From Paraburkholderia atlantica (GTDB lineage: Bacteria > Pseudomonadota > Gammaproteobacteria > Burkholderiales > Burkholderiaceae), in assembly GCF_009362785.1 (NCBI RefSeq), contig NZ_WHNQ01000034.1, forward strand, positions 1 through 64,000: a stretch of 64,000 bases of DNA, given 5' to 3'. Positions 35,724-43,855 of this stretch are shown here, in pieces (position 1 is the stretch's first letter; every line of letters begins with the position of its first letter). Under the pieces are notes generated by a model, which did not search any database, was not told the DNA's origin, and worked only from the letters and a program-made list of their open reading frames with translations. The position numbers and the translations under genes were made by a program.

Positions 35724-36704
35724 ATGGACACCCTCAGTCGCCTGATCGACCTTGCCCGACCGCAAGCGAGCCTCGATCTTCGCTGCCTGCTATCAGGCGC
35801 ATTCGATATCGATCACGCGCCGCTGGAAGGCGGGGTCGCGCCGTTTCATCTGGTGCTCGACGGCAGTTGCGTGATCGAGACCGCGGCCGGCGAGCAGCTC
35901 GAATTGCAGGCCGGCGATTTCATGCTGTTTCCGCGTGGCGCCGCGCATCGCGTGCGCGACGTGAAGCGCTCGGCGGGCGGCCTGCCGCTGACGCTCGGGC
36001 ACGACGGCATGCTGCCGGTGCGGCGCAACGATGGCCACGAAGCCACCGCCACCTCCGCGCAGGAGTCCGACCACACCGCGACTCATGACGGCGTCGATCT
36101 GCTGTGCGGCCGCTTCGTCTATGCGCCCGGTTCGTCGGCGCTGCTGCTCGATGCGCTGCCCGATCCGCTGCACGTGTCGCTCGGCGACGCGCGAACGCTC
36201 GATGCGTTGCAAACGGTGATCACTTTGATGCGCGGCGAAGCGGCGCGGCGTCAGCCTGGCGCGCTCACCATCGTGACGGCCTTGAGCCAGGCGCTGTTCG
36301 CGATGGCACTGCGCGTGCACGGCGAGCGCAATGCGAACAGCGCCGGCACGCTCGCGTTGCTGACGGACGCGCGCCTCGGCGCCTCGGTGCAAGCGATGCT
36401 CGACGCCCCCGAACGCGCCTGGACGATCTCCGAACTCGGCGAGCGCGCGGCGATGTCGCGCGCGACCTATGCGCGCCGTTTCAACGAGCGCGCGGGCGTG
36501 ACCGTGATGGATTTTCTGACGCAGATCCGCATGGCAATCGCCAGCGACCTGCTGTTGCGCACGCAACGCAGCGCGGCGGACATCGGCGAGGCGGTCGGCT
36601 ATCAGTCGGAGGCGGCGTTTGGCAAGGCGTTTGCACAAAGCGTCGGCGTGACGCCGGGACGTTACCGGCGCCGCACGCAAGCGGACGATGCTGCGGAGGA
36701 CTGA
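35724..36704 (+). CDS. AraC family transcriptional regulator with cupin N-domain
   Basis: 326 residues. The N-terminal cupin (AraC_binding_2/Cupin_6, about 20-200) has FHLVLDGSCVIETAAGEQLELQAGDF-like strands with a PRGAAHRVRD turn. The C-terminal HTH_18 (about 225-315) has WTISELGERAAMSRATYARRF and GEAVGYQSEAAFGKAFAQSVGVTPGRYRR. It probably controls the divergent AhpD-like gene, whose start is 116 bp away. Inducer unknown. Confidence 0.92.
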   Translation: MDTLSRLIDLARPQASLDLRCLLSGAFDIDHAPLEGGVAPFHLVLDGSCVIETAAGEQLELQAGDFMLFPRGAAHRVRDVKRSAGGLPLTLGHDGMLPVRRNDGHEATATSAQESDHTATHDGVDLLCGRFVYAPGSSALLLDALPDPLHVSLGDARTLDALQTVITLMRGEAARRQPGALTIVTALSQALFAMALRVHGERNANSAGTLALLTDARLGASVQAMLDAPERAWTISELGERAAMSRATYARRFNERAGVTVMDFLTQIRMAIASDLLLRTQRSAADIGEAVGYQSEAAFGKAFAQSVGVTPGRYRRRTQADDAAED

Positions 36705-36731
36705 CTGAAGAATCGACGCGCGCGCGTGATT

Positions 36732-37304
36732 CTATTTGGGCGTTTCGCCCTTTCTGAACGCCCGTCTTTCGAGCGACGCCATCAGCCGCGCGACCACGAG
36801 AGCGCAGACCGTGCCGAGCGTCACTTCGGCAAGCCGCAGAAAGGCCTTGTCCCACGCGGGGCCGATGCCCGGCGCCAGCAGCATGATCGTCGCGGTAATG
36901 CCGCCGAGGCGCGCCGCGCTGCCGACGTTGACGACCCAGCAGATCAGGATCGCGGCGGCGACGGTCGCCGCATAGGCAGCAAAATGGCCGCCGCCCGCGA
37001 GCGTGCCGATCAGCCCGCAGATGCCGCCGACCATCGCGCCGATGAACTGGTCGCGCGACAGCTTGCGGGTGTCGATGTAACTGTGCTGGCTCACCCCGAT
37101 CGCGGTGATCGCGGCCCAGAACGCTTGCTCAGTGTGCAGCGCGCGGCCGATGCCGAACGCGAGACTCGCGCCCGCCACCGCCTGCACCGCCATGAAGCCA
37201 CCCTCGATCAAGCGGTCGCCGAGCGGCAGCGTCTTTAGGAACGCGAACAGCGCGTCGGCGGCGGGCGTGCGCGAGGAGGGGCTTGAATCGTCGGACGGAG
37301 TCAT
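36732..37304 (-). CDS. FUSC family membrane protein (aromatic acid exporter-like)
   Basis: 190 residues with about five transmembrane helices (FMAVQAVAGASLAFGIGRAL, FIGAMVGGICGLIGTLAGG, AAYAATVAAAILICWVVNVG). The start of the fusaric acid resistance/FUSC domain is recognisable (AFWAAITAIGVSQHSYIDTRKLSRDQFIGAMVGG). At 190 residues it is a short, single-domain form compared with full AaeB-like exporters. Single gene; substrate not evident. Confidence 0.82.
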   Translation of the reverse strand: MTPSDDSSPSSRTPAADALFAFLKTLPLGDRLIEGGFMAVQAVAGASLAFGIGRALHTEQAFWAAITAIGVSQHSYIDTRKLSRDQFIGAMVGGICGLIGTLAGGGHFAAYAATVAAAILICWVVNVGSAARLGGITATIMLLAPGIGPAWDKAFLRLAEVTLGTVCALVVARLMASLERRAFRKGETPK

Positions 37305-37376
37305 CGGATGAAGGCGGCTCGGCAGGGCGGGGTCGTGCCGTATTCTAGCGGCTCCGCCCGACCCTTCCGCCGCACT

Positions 37377-38804
37377 CTAGATCGTGCCGAACAGCGCGCG
37401 CGGCCGGTCGCGCAGCGTGTGCGCGAGAATCTGCAGGCCGCGCGTCAACTGCTCGCGCGACTCGGCGCAAGCGAGATTGATGCGCACGCCGTGTTCGATC
37501 GTCGAGCGATCCACCGCGAACGCGGAGGCCGGCATCGTGTTGACGCCGCGCGCGAGCGCGTTGGCCGCGAAGTCGTCCGAGCGCCACGGCGGCGGCACGC
37601 GCAACCACACGAACATGCATGCGGGATCGCTCTTCAAATGCTCGGCGGGCAAGAGTTCTCGCGCGATCTCCTGGCGCGCGCGCAACTCGGCGCGTTGCGC
37701 GTCGAGGATCGTCTGCGCGGTGCCGTCCTCGATCCAGCGCGTGGCGATCAGCGTCGACAACGGCGCGGGCATCCACGCGGTCGTGCGCACCGCTTCCGCG
37801 GCCAGCGCCGCGCCATGCGGCGGCGTGCGCAGATAGCCGATACGTAGACCCGGCGCGAGAATCTTCGACGTCGACGTGATGTGGAAGGTCAGTTCCGGGC
37901 ACAGGCTCGCAATCGTCGGCAGGCGCGCTTGCAGCAGCGGGCCGTACACGTCGTCTTCGATGATCACGATGTGATGCCGACGCGCGATGTCGGCGAGCGC
38001 CGCGCGACGCGCGAGGCTCATCGTCACGACGGTCGGGTTCTGCAGATTCGGCACCGTGAAGATCGCCTTCACGCGCCGATGCCGGCACGCGTCTTCGAGA
38101 CGGTCGGGCAGCAGCCCTTCGTCGTCGCTCGGAATGCCGACGAGCTCGAACTGAAATACCGGCGCCAGGGCTTTCAGGCCGTAGTAGGTCAGCTGATCCG
38201 ACAGGATCACGCCTTCATGCCCCATCAGGCTGCTCAGCACCGCATACAGGCCATGCTGCGCGCCGCTCGTCACGACCACGCTGTCGGCGCCAGGTGTGAA
38301 GCCGGGCGCGGCGAGCCATTGCGCGCCCGCGGCCCGCGCCCATTCGGGGCCTTGCGGCGGCTGATATTCCTGGGTCTCTGGATAGCGCGGATCGTGCGCG
38401 ATCTGCGTCAGCGTCCGCGCGAGCTGTGTGAGGAATTCACCGGTGGCAGGCCGGTTCACGGTCAGGTCGAGCACGGCGTTCGCGTCAGCGTTGCCGATTG
38501 CCGATGGGTTGTCGCGGCGGGCGTGCACGGCAGGCATGGCGCCGCCGGTGACGATCGAGCCGCGCCGCTTGCTCGCGACGATCAGCCCACGCGCCTGTAA
38601 CTCCTTATACGCGCGCGACACGGTGGAGACATTCAGGCCCAGCTCCGACGCGAGCTCGCGCTGCGGCGGCAGACGGCTGCCCGGCGGGTAGAGACCGTTG
38701 CGGACTTTTTCCTCGAGGCTGCGCGACACTTCGAGATAAGTCGGCTGACGCCCCTTTGTCTGGAGAACGTCTTCGCCGTTTGTGTGGTCAATTGCGCTTT
38801 TCAT
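37377..38804 (-). CDS. MocR-type GntR regulator with aminotransferase domain
   Basis: 475 residues from ATG 38804. The N-terminal GntR winged helix (about 15-85) has LEEKVRNGLYPPGSRLPPQRELASELGLNVSTVSRAYKELQ-type signature in segments. The rest is an aminotransferase class I/II fold: SGAQHGLYAVLSSLMG, TVPNLQNPTVVTMS and TSTSKILAPGLRIGYL, where the Lys near 315 would hold PLP. MocR proteins sense PLP and amino compounds. It is divergent from a DadA-like oxidase, and several TTTGTGTGG motifs lie between them (38779-39010), which makes that oxidase and the regulator itself the likely targets. Confidence 0.92.
   Translation of the reverse strand: MKSAIDHTNGEDVLQTKGRQPTYLEVSRSLEEKVRNGLYPPGSRLPPQRELASELGLNVSTVSRAYKELQARGLIVASKRRGSIVTGGAMPAVHARRDNPSAIGNADANAVLDLTVNRPATGEFLTQLARTLTQIAHDPRYPETQEYQPPQGPEWARAAGAQWLAAPGFTPGADSVVVTSGAQHGLYAVLSSLMGHEGVILSDQLTYYGLKALAPVFQFELVGIPSDDEGLLPDRLEDACRHRRVKAIFTVPNLQNPTVVTMSLARRAALADIARRHHIVIIEDDVYGPLLQARLPTIASLCPELTFHITSTSKILAPGLRIGYLRTPPHGAALAAEAVRTTAWMPAPLSTLIATRWIEDGTAQTILDAQRAELRARQEIARELLPAEHLKSDPACMFVWLRVPPPWRSDDFAANALARGVNTMPASAFAVDRSTIEHGVRINLACAESREQLTRGLQILAHTLRDRPRALFGTI
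38779..38787 (+). promoter_or_regulatory. MocR site copy inside the start of the regulator gene
   Basis: TTTGTGTGG, the same 9-mer found in the divergent intergenic region (39002-39010), lies 17 bases inside the regulator's coding sequence. It may add an autoregulatory site, or be chance. Confidence 0.4.
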
Positions 38805-38943
38805 CCAGCGTGAATCTCCATACAAAAACTCGTTCGAGCATGCAGGACAAGCCAATACTAAACCTGTTTGTCCTCGAGTCGGCAACCGAACTACACCGCC
38901 CTGCACAATGTCAGCCCGTTTCGCTCGGGGAAAGTACCTAAGT

Positions 38944-39010
38944 CCACACAAAGCCAAATTAATTGCACACAAAAAAATTTTGTGTGAGTATTAAAGCATG
39001 ATTTGTGTGG
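38944..39010. promoter_or_regulatory. MocR operator cluster in the divergent region
   Basis: CCACACAAA (38944-38952) and TTTGTGTGG (39002-39010) are exact inverse copies flanking a perfect palindrome at 38966-38986 whose arms are CACACAAAA and TTTTGTGTG around AAA. That makes four half-sites of one motif in 67 bp between a MocR gene and its divergent neighbour. This is the expected multi-site layout for a GntR/MocR regulator that controls both directions. Confidence 0.75.
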
Positions 39011-39143
39011 CGCCGTGTCGAAAGACGACGCGCAACTGTAGTACAGGAGGGACGGTCGTGACAGAGCAGAGCACGCTGCTGCCGGTCGGTGCAGCCGGCG
39101 CGAGATCGGGTCGGGCGGCCAGTGCGGCCGGCCGGCGAACGCG

Positions 39144-40376
39144 ATGAGCGAGGTCGCGGTGCTGGGCGCAGGCTTCGTCGGCCTGTCGAGCGCCTACTGG
39201 CTGATGCGCGACGGTCACCACGTCACGCTGTTCGATGCGCTCGGTCCGGGCGAGGGCACGTCATTCGGCAATGCGGGCACGTTCGCCAACTACGGCTGCA
39301 TTCCGGTGAACAATCCGGCGGTGTTCCGCAATCTGCCGCGCTTCCTGTTTTCGCCGACGAGTCCGCTGCGGATTCGCTGGCGCTATCTGCCGCAACTCGC
39401 GCCCTGGCTTGCGCGCTTTTTATGCGCGTCGATGCCGCGGCGCTACGAGCACAGCGCGCAGGCTCTCGCAAGCCTGCTGTCGCGCGCGTTCGACGGTTAC
39501 CGCGAGATGCTCGAAAGCGACGACCTGTCGCGCTTCGTCCGGCCGCGGGAATGCCTGTACCTGTATTCGAATGCGGCGTCGTTCGACGCGGCCCAGCCGT
39601 CGCTCGCGTTGCGCCGCTCGCTCGGCGTGCGCTTCGAAAACTTCGACCGCGCCGGCATCGCCGCACTCGAACCGAATCTCGCGCCGATCTTTGCGCACGG
39701 CACGTTGTTCAACGACAGCTGGTTCCTCAGCGACCCGCGCGGCTTTTTGCAGACGCTGCACGCGGCGCTGCTCGCTCGCGGTCTCAGGCATCAGCGCGTC
39801 GCGGTTCGCACGCTTGTGCCCGGCGCCAACAGCGTGCGCATCGTCGACGAAGCGGGTTGCTCCTATGACGCCGCGCAGGCGGTCGTCTGTGCGGGCGCGT
39901 TTTCGGGCCGCTTCGCGCGCCAATGCGGCGACCGCGTACCGCTCGATACCGAGCGCGGCTATCACGTGCGCTTCCCCGGTACGTCTTCGCTGATTTCACG
40001 GCCGTGCGGCTGGGCCGAGCGCGGCTTCTACATGGTGCCGATGGACGGCGGCATCCGCGCCGCGGGCACCGTCGAACTGGGCGGCTATGGACCGCAGCGC
40101 AATGCCGCGCTGCTCGATCTGATCACGCGCTCCGCGCGGCACGCGCTGCCGCAATTGCCGCAACCGGATAGCGACTGGCTCGGTTTCCGGCCGAGCCTGC
40201 CCGACGGTTTGCCGGTCGTCGGAGCGTCGAGCGCGTCGCCGCGCGTCGTCTACGCATTCGGTCATCAGCATCTGGGCGTCACGCTGGGCGGCGTGACGGG
40301 CAGCGTCGTCGCCGATCTGGTGGCGGGGCGCGTGCCGCCGGTCGATCTCGAGCCTTATAGCCCGCGTCGTTTTTAA
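39144..40376 (+). CDS. DadA-like FAD-dependent D-amino acid oxidoreductase
   Basis: 410 residues of the DAO family. The FAD-binding GxGxxG is AVLGAGFVGLSSAYWL at the N-terminus, followed by the acidic VTLFDAL. The conserved GTSFGNAG and the C-terminal GFRPSLPDGLPVVG and AFGHQHLGVTLGGVTGSVVADL are typical of D-amino acid dehydrogenases (DadA). It oxidises an amino acid to a 2-oxo acid, passing electrons to the quinone pool. The following LivK-type protein 35 bp downstream and the divergent MocR regulator suggest an uptake-and-oxidation unit for one amino compound. Confidence 0.9.
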   Translation: MSEVAVLGAGFVGLSSAYWLMRDGHHVTLFDALGPGEGTSFGNAGTFANYGCIPVNNPAVFRNLPRFLFSPTSPLRIRWRYLPQLAPWLARFLCASMPRRYEHSAQALASLLSRAFDGYREMLESDDLSRFVRPRECLYLYSNAASFDAAQPSLALRRSLGVRFENFDRAGIAALEPNLAPIFAHGTLFNDSWFLSDPRGFLQTLHAALLARGLRHQRVAVRTLVPGANSVRIVDEAGCSYDAAQAVVCAGAFSGRFARQCGDRVPLDTERGYHVRFPGTSSLISRPCGWAERGFYMVPMDGGIRAAGTVELGGYGPQRNAALLDLITRSARHALPQLPQPDSDWLGFRPSLPDGLPVVGASSASPRVVYAFGHQHLGVTLGGVTGSVVADLVAGRVPPVDLEPYSPRRF

Positions 40377-40411
40377 TCACCGCAACTGCTGCACGGAAGA
40401 GGACGGACATC

Positions 40412-41560
40412 ATGAAACGCAGAAACCTGGTTGTCGCACTCGCCCTTGGGATGTTGTGCGCGCATGCGCCGTCGTACGGCGCCGAGCCGCAAATCGTCAA
40501 GATCGGCTTCGTCGGACCGCTGACCGGACCGGTCGCGCGGGTCGGCAAGGACCTGCAGAACGGCGCGCAGCTCGCGGTGGATGAAGCGAACGCGAAGCAT
40601 CCAATGATCGGCGGCAAACCCGTCAAATATGTGCTCGACGTGCAGGACGATCAGGCCGATCCGCGCATCGCGATCCAGGTCGCGCAGAAGCTCGTCGACG
40701 ACGGCGTGGTCGGCGTGATCGGCCATTACAACTCGGGCTGCAGCATTCCGGCCTCGGCCGTCTATCACACGGCGAACGTCGCAATGATCACGCCGGGCTC
40801 GACCAATCCGGCGCTCACGGCGCAGGGTTTCGCGAACGTGTTTCGCACGATGGGGCACGACGGCGTGGGCGGCGTGATTGCAGGCGAGTTCGCGGTGCAG
40901 CAGTTGAAGGCGAAGCGCATCGGCATCATCGACGATCGCACCGCGTTCGGCCAGGGCCTCGCCGACGCATTCGAGAAGGGCGCAAAGCAGGCGAACGGCA
41001 ATGTCGTCGATCGGGAGTTCACGAACGACAAGGCGGTCGATCTGCGCGCGATCCTGACTTCGCTGAAGCAGAAAAACGTCGACCTGATCTTCTTCGGCGG
41101 ACTCGACGAGCAGGGCGCGATGCTGGTCAAGCAGATGCGCTCGCTCGGCATGCCCGCACAACTGTTCGGCGCGGGCGCGCTGAAGAGCAATGCGTTCCTG
41201 CAGATCGCGGGCAACGCGGGCGAGGGGACGCGCGATCTCGAGCCTGGTCCCGCGCTCGACAAGCTGCCGTCCGCGCAGGAGTTCGGCAAGCGCTACAAGG
41301 CGCGCTTCAATCAGGATGTCGAGCTTTATGCGCCGTTCGCCTACGACGCCGCGCTCGCGATGATTCAGGCGATCCAGGACGCGGACTCGCTCGATCGCGC
41401 GAAGATCGTCGCGGCTTTTCCGAAGGTGAACGTGACGGGCGTGACGGGGAAAATCGCGTTCGATCCGCATGGGGATCTGATCAAGCCGCCTTATACGCTG
41501 TTCGAGGTGCAGCAGGGGCAGTGGAAGAGTCAGCGGACCGTGGGCGGCGGTGGGGTGTGA
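40412..41560 (+). CDS. Branched-chain amino acid-type ABC substrate-binding protein
   Basis: 382 residues. A signal peptide (MKRRNLVVALALGMLCAHAPSYG) leads into a Peripla_BP_6/LivK domain: IVKIGFVGPLTGPVARVGKD, LDVQDDQADPRIAIQVAQKL, VVGVIGHYNSGCSIPAS, RIGIIDDRTAFGQGLA and DLIFFGGLDEQGAML. It lies 35 bp after the DadA-like gene and likely delivers the amino acid that the oxidase uses. Membrane and ATPase parts are not adjacent. It is a paralogue of the protein at 11515-12636. Confidence 0.92.
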   Translation: MKRRNLVVALALGMLCAHAPSYGAEPQIVKIGFVGPLTGPVARVGKDLQNGAQLAVDEANAKHPMIGGKPVKYVLDVQDDQADPRIAIQVAQKLVDDGVVGVIGHYNSGCSIPASAVYHTANVAMITPGSTNPALTAQGFANVFRTMGHDGVGGVIAGEFAVQQLKAKRIGIIDDRTAFGQGLADAFEKGAKQANGNVVDREFTNDKAVDLRAILTSLKQKNVDLIFFGGLDEQGAMLVKQMRSLGMPAQLFGAGALKSNAFLQIAGNAGEGTRDLEPGPALDKLPSAQEFGKRYKARFNQDVELYAPFAYDAALAMIQAIQDADSLDRAKIVAAFPKVNVTGVTGKIAFDPHGDLIKPPYTLFEVQQGQWKSQRTVGGGGV

Positions 41561-41627
41561 GAAATCGCAGTTGTCGGATATCAGTGGCGATACCGACATT
41601 TCGACCGTGGTCGGGCAGACTGGCTGT

Positions 41628-41815
41628 ATGTCCTCGAAGATTTCGCACAATTATCGTCGCCCGCCGCTGTCCAACAAGGAAATCGGACGATCGTTGAATC
41701 TGGCGCCCGAGACGGTCAAATGGCATATGAAAAACGTATTCGAAAAACTGAACGTCAATTCGCGGTTCGAGGCCGTGCAGAGTGCCTTCGGCATTCAGCC
41801 CGGCGCCGACTCAAG
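41628..41815 (+). pseudogene. LuxR-type regulator C-terminal fragment
   Basis: A reading frame after the LivK-type gene encodes a LuxR/MalT-type DNA-binding helix pair: LSNKEIGRSLNLAPETVKWH and VFEKLNVNSRFEAVQSA, ending in FGIQPGAD. No upstream receiver, ATPase or ligand domain is attached, and the frame then runs on antisense to the next gene. I read it as the 3' end of a lost LuxR-family gene. Confidence 0.65.
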
Positions 41816-41851
41816 CGTCTGGCCGCGTGATGTCGCCGCCCTCCCGGCAAC

Positions 41852-42265
41852 TCAGCGCGGCTCGCGTCCGAATGCTTCGCGCAGCTTGCGCTTGGCCTGT
41901 TGCAACGTATCGCGCCGCTCCTTCGGCAGGTTTCGGCCCGCTCGATTGATGTAGAAATTGAGCATCGACATCGCCGATTGAAACGGTGTGCCCTTGCGTC
42001 GACGGCTCACCGTCGACGAGTGCTTCAACGATCGCGCGATGGACTCCGCGCTGCCGGTTTTGAAAATATCCTTCTGGATGTCCATCGCGTCGCTCGTTTC
42101 CATAACGTGATGCGACCATTTCTTCGCGCCGGATGCGCCGCTCGACTTCGCGGTTTTGGCGCGATGCGCGGCCTGCGCCTGCGCATGGCGCTGGCGCGGC
42201 GGCCGTCCCGACTTGCCACGCGACACAGGGCGTTTTGATCTGCTGCTGCTCTTTCGGGTCGCCAT
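41852..42265 (-). CDS. DUF3175 family protein
   Basis: 137 residues from ATG 42265, which has AGGAGAG upstream. The first 45 residues are strongly basic and unstructured (Lys/Arg/Ser/Gln-rich). The DUF3175 core follows: AKKWSHHVMETSDAMDIQKDIFKTGS, SIARSLKHSSTVS and PFQSAMSMLNFYINRAGRNL. The family is common in Burkholderiales, alpha- and gammaproteobacteria; the function is unknown. The basic tail might bind nucleic acid. It opens a block of small stress-type genes. Confidence 0.88.
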   Translation of the reverse strand: MATRKSSSRSKRPVSRGKSGRPPRQRHAQAQAAHRAKTAKSSGASGAKKWSHHVMETSDAMDIQKDIFKTGSAESIARSLKHSSTVSRRRKGTPFQSAMSMLNFYINRAGRNLPKERRDTLQQAKRKLREAFGREPR

Positions 42266-42327
42266 TGTGTTCTCTCCTGAAGCGGAACGCCGCACTGGCC
42301 ACGCATCGGAAGTGGTCGGTTCGGCGA

Positions 42328-42834
42328 TCAGAGCTTCACGCCACCGGACTCGGGTGCATCCGACGAACCCGGGGGAATGTCGCCGACACCCACGTCGTTG
42401 CGGTTCGTATAGACGTCGCCGCCCCAGTACGGTTCGCTGCCGTAGTACTGATGCACGGTGGTGGCCCACGTCTGATCCGCCATCGATGGCCAGTGATCCT
42501 TGTCAAATCCCGGTGCGTTCTTCACGCGCTCGGCCACCATGTTCAACACGAAGCATTTTTCCTGCGTATCCAGCGTTAGTGCACTCCACGGAATCGCGAG
42601 CAGCTTGTCGCCGATGCCGAGAAAACCGCCGCTCGACAGCACCGCATACGCGATGCGGCCTGAACGCACGTCGAGCATGATGTCCTTGATCTTGCCGATG
42701 TGCTCGCCGTCGCTGCTGATGACCTTGTTGCCGTCGAGCGTAGCCGCGGCCATGACATCCGGGCCTGGGCCTTCCGCGGTCGCGGCGCCTTTGCCGACGA
42801 TGTTCGCGCCTTGCGTCTGGGTCTGCATCACCAT
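42328..42834 (-). CDS. PRC-barrel domain protein
   Basis: 168 residues from ATG 42834 (AGGAG site upstream). The PRC-barrel core (about 28-105) is TLDGNKVISSDGEHIGKIKDI, then IAYAVLSSGGFLGIGDKLLAIPW and LTLDTQEKCFVLNM. PRC barrels bind RNA, proteins or photosynthetic complexes; in Burkholderiales many small ones are stress-linked and uncharacterised. The C-terminal half is Gly/Asp-rich with a YYGSEPYWGGDVYTN segment. It shares strand and neighbourhood with the DUF3175 gene, 62 bp downstream of it. Confidence 0.9.
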   Translation of the reverse strand: MVMQTQTQGANIVGKGAATAEGPGPDVMAAATLDGNKVISSDGEHIGKIKDIMLDVRSGRIAYAVLSSGGFLGIGDKLLAIPWSALTLDTQEKCFVLNMVAERVKNAPGFDKDHWPSMADQTWATTVHQYYGSEPYWGGDVYTNRNDVGVGDIPPGSSDAPESGGVKL

Positions 42835-43135
42835 GATGGGCTCCTTTGATGGGGTGAATGTACCCAGGCATTTAGCAACGGCCGTTCCATCGAGCCGTAG
42901 GGCGCAGTTACTCGATGGCAGCCCGCGCCGCATTCTCGCGACGAGGCGCCGCGTGCGTAAAGGATGCGACAGCGTTTGCAATTATTGCGTCCGTGCCGGC
43001 GCCAGCGCTGCCCGGCAAAGCGCAACGCACGCATGCGCCGCGCGCATCGCGCGGCATAGGCCTTGCTCGACGTTCAGCGATGGCGGCAGGAACAGAAGGA
43101 TCACACCCGTCCTTTTTACTTGAGGGAGAACCCAG

Positions 43136-43447
43136 ATGAGCAAATATCCGAAGGCATGGCTGGTGGCGGCATGTGTGGCCGCGTCGGGCGCCGTCGCGTC
43201 GGGCGCCGCGTTCGCGCAGACGGGCGGCGGCAACGGCAATAGCGGCGCGGGCGGCGGCAACGCGCATGGCGCGGCCACCGCCGCGCCGACGGCGGGCAAC
43301 GAGCCCGCACCGAATGCGATGGGCAGCACCGGGGGCTCGACTTCGTCGATGAAACACCATCACAAGAAGTCGAAGGCAACGAAGCCAATGAACGATACGA
43401 CGAACACGCCCGGCGCCGATGCCAGCAGCGATACAAAGGGACAGTAA
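43136..43447 (+). CDS. Small exported hypothetical protein
   Basis: 103 residues. ATG 43136 has a GAGGGAGA ribosome site. A signal peptide (MSKYPKAWLVAACVAASGAVASGAAFA) precedes a mature Gly/Asn/Ala/Ser-rich chain with a short HHHKKSK patch. No family recognised. Such small polar exported proteins are frequent among Burkholderia stress genes. The composition suggests a disordered periplasmic or secreted peptide. Confidence 0.7.
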   Translation: MSKYPKAWLVAACVAASGAVASGAAFAQTGGGNGNSGAGGGNAHGAATAAPTAGNEPAPNAMGSTGGSTSSMKHHHKKSKATKPMNDTTNTPGADASSDTKGQ

Positions 43448-43531
43448 CGCTGGATCGATGCGGAAGCGGCAATGCACCGTTGCGTTCTTGGTGACGCCCG
43501 GACGATGCCGCTTCGCATCGGGGAGAATATC

Positions 43532-43828
43532 GTGACCAGGAAGATTCATTTTCAGGCGAACATCTGCGGCGGGGACTTCTCGCACGTTCGCGAGTGCTTC
43601 AGCAACTGGAAGTCCGAGACCCTCGTGTACCGTCGGCAACAGCCGATGTTCGAAGGCAAGCAGGAAGTGCGGCCATTGTCGGAGCGTGTGTTCGACAACG
43701 GTGAAGTCGCGCATAACACGCTCGCGCGCGTTTGTTCGCCACGCGATCAGTATGCGCTGGCGGCCGAGATACGCGATGGGGAACGCGATGTTTGGCTCGT
43801 GATGGCGGCATTCGAGGAAGAGGTTTGA
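43532..43828 (+). CDS. Hypothetical protein
   Basis: 98 residues from GTG 43532, chosen for the GGGGAG site 6 bp upstream; a longer frame opens at 43472. No family recognised. The sequence is RKIHFQANICGGDFSHVREC, then EVRPLSERVFDNGEVAHNTL and DVWLVMAAFEEEV, which suggests a small alpha/beta fold. It lies between the small exported protein and the convergent topoisomerase IB gene. Confidence 0.55.
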   Translation: MTRKIHFQANICGGDFSHVRECFSNWKSETLVYRRQQPMFEGKQEVRPLSERVFDNGEVAHNTLARVCSPRDQYALAAEIRDGERDVWLVMAAFEEEV

Positions 43829-43855
43829 ACCTTCGTCGATTCATCGCCGAGCCCC

